Part shown: piece by piece, positions 14,317-14,518 of the stretch
How the letters are laid out: each line of letters opens with the position of its first letter
Numbering within the stretch: the stretch's first letter is position 1
Assembly: GCA_028819945.1 (NCBI GenBank)
Contig: JAPPKQ010000393.1
Coordinates: 1 to 14,518 of the forward strand
From: a bacterium
Lineage (GTDB): Bacteria; Actinomycetota; Acidimicrobiia; Acidimicrobiales; CATQHL01
DNA length: 14,518 bases
Direction of reading: 5' to 3'
The notes under the pieces: generated by a model
What the model saw: the letters and a program-made list of their open reading frames with translations, nothing else
What the model was told of the DNA's origin: nothing
Databases searched by the model: none
Position numbers and translations under genes: made by a program

Positions 14317-14449
14317 GGCGGCCCGCGGCTCAGAGGTACAGACCCGTGCTGCCCTCCTCGAGCCGCTCGGCGCGGTTCCGTCGGGTCGCCGCCGACGGCT
14401 CGCAGCTCAGAGGTAGAGACCGGTGCTGCCCTCCTCGAGCCGCTCGGCG
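14313..14449 (-). repeat. duplication of the 3' end of the GroES-like gene
   Basis: Bases 14313-14372 repeat 14390-14449 at an offset of 77, with five mismatches in 60 bases and a 17-base spacer. The right copy is the true gene end. The left copy, downstream of the stop on the - strand, still reads [13 protein letters not shown] and TGA. The two mismatches inside the coding part (14339/14422 alignment region: 14339 vs 14416 and 14345 vs 14422) are both synonymous third positions. The repeat extends about 17 bases beyond the stop. Confidence 0.88.
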
Positions 14450-14518
14450 GCGACTGCATGCACGTCGCGCTCGCGCAGGATGATGTAGTCGCGGCCGCGG
14501 ACCTCCACCTCGTAGCGG
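14407..14518 (-). CDS. GroES-family co-chaperonin, C-terminal part
   Basis: Only the last 36 residues lie in the window; the gene runs off the right edge. They read RYEVEVRGRDYIILRERDVH, then [16 protein letters not shown] and TGA. The first part matches the C-terminal strand of GroES (typically EV.I.GEEYLIL.E.D.LAV). The STGLYL ending is, as I recall it, typical of a second, actinobacterial GroES-like family with a longer tail than classic GroES. Classic GroES binds the GroEL ring; whether this family does so is not something I can show. Its tail is duplicated downstream. Without the N-terminus, including the mobile loop, the exact subfamily is uncertain. Confidence 0.75.
   Translation of the reverse strand, partial: RYEVEVRGRDYIILRERDVHAVAAERLEEGSTGLYL

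Overview
The window is about 14.5 kb of very GC-rich, gene-dense DNA with GTG/ATG starts and many 4-base stop/start overlaps. Discrete type II fatty-acid synthase genes, a DUF3179 lipoprotein and an actinobacterial-type GroES tail (ending STGLYL) suggest an actinobacterium of the Acidimicrobiia kind. This placement is inference from gene content; no rRNA or other marker is present.

Left arm (1-4349, + strand): a fatty-acid synthesis operon fabD-fabH-fabG-acpP-fabF. FabD carries a C-terminal extension that looks like a biotin-carboxyl-carrier (BCCP) domain without its biotin lysine. The fabF 3' end, including its stop codon, is duplicated in tandem just downstream (4275-4459).

Middle (4467-7444): on the - strand a bcp-type peroxiredoxin gene overlaps fabZ (3-hydroxyacyl-ACP dehydratase), so the dehydratase step converges on the fab operon. 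The peroxiredoxin frame has a TGA exactly at the peroxidatic cysteine codon (codon 45). A well-formed hairpin 22 nt downstream resembles a bacterial SECIS, so this is a strong candidate selenoprotein. A conventional gene caller would truncate it to a 103-residue fragment. Divergent from it, on the + strand, is an orphan secreted family 5 solute-binding protein.

Right arm (7441-14518, - strand): read in transcription order, this holds the end of a GroES-family gene, then hisI, trpE, ygfZ, trpF, trpB, trpA and a DUF3179 lipoprotein gene. Most are coupled by overlaps or short gaps. trpC, trpD and trpG are not in the window. The GroES-like gene also has its 3' end ([13 protein letters not shown] plus stop) duplicated just downstream, a second case of the pattern seen at fabF. 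A 9-bp GC hairpin lies between that duplicate and the hisI start.

There is no gene-free stretch longer than 300 bases. I saw no tRNA, rRNA, CRISPR array, insertion sequence or phage gene. The points most worth following are the candidate selenocysteine peroxiredoxin with its hairpin, the FabD-BCCP-like fusion, and the two gene-tail duplications.
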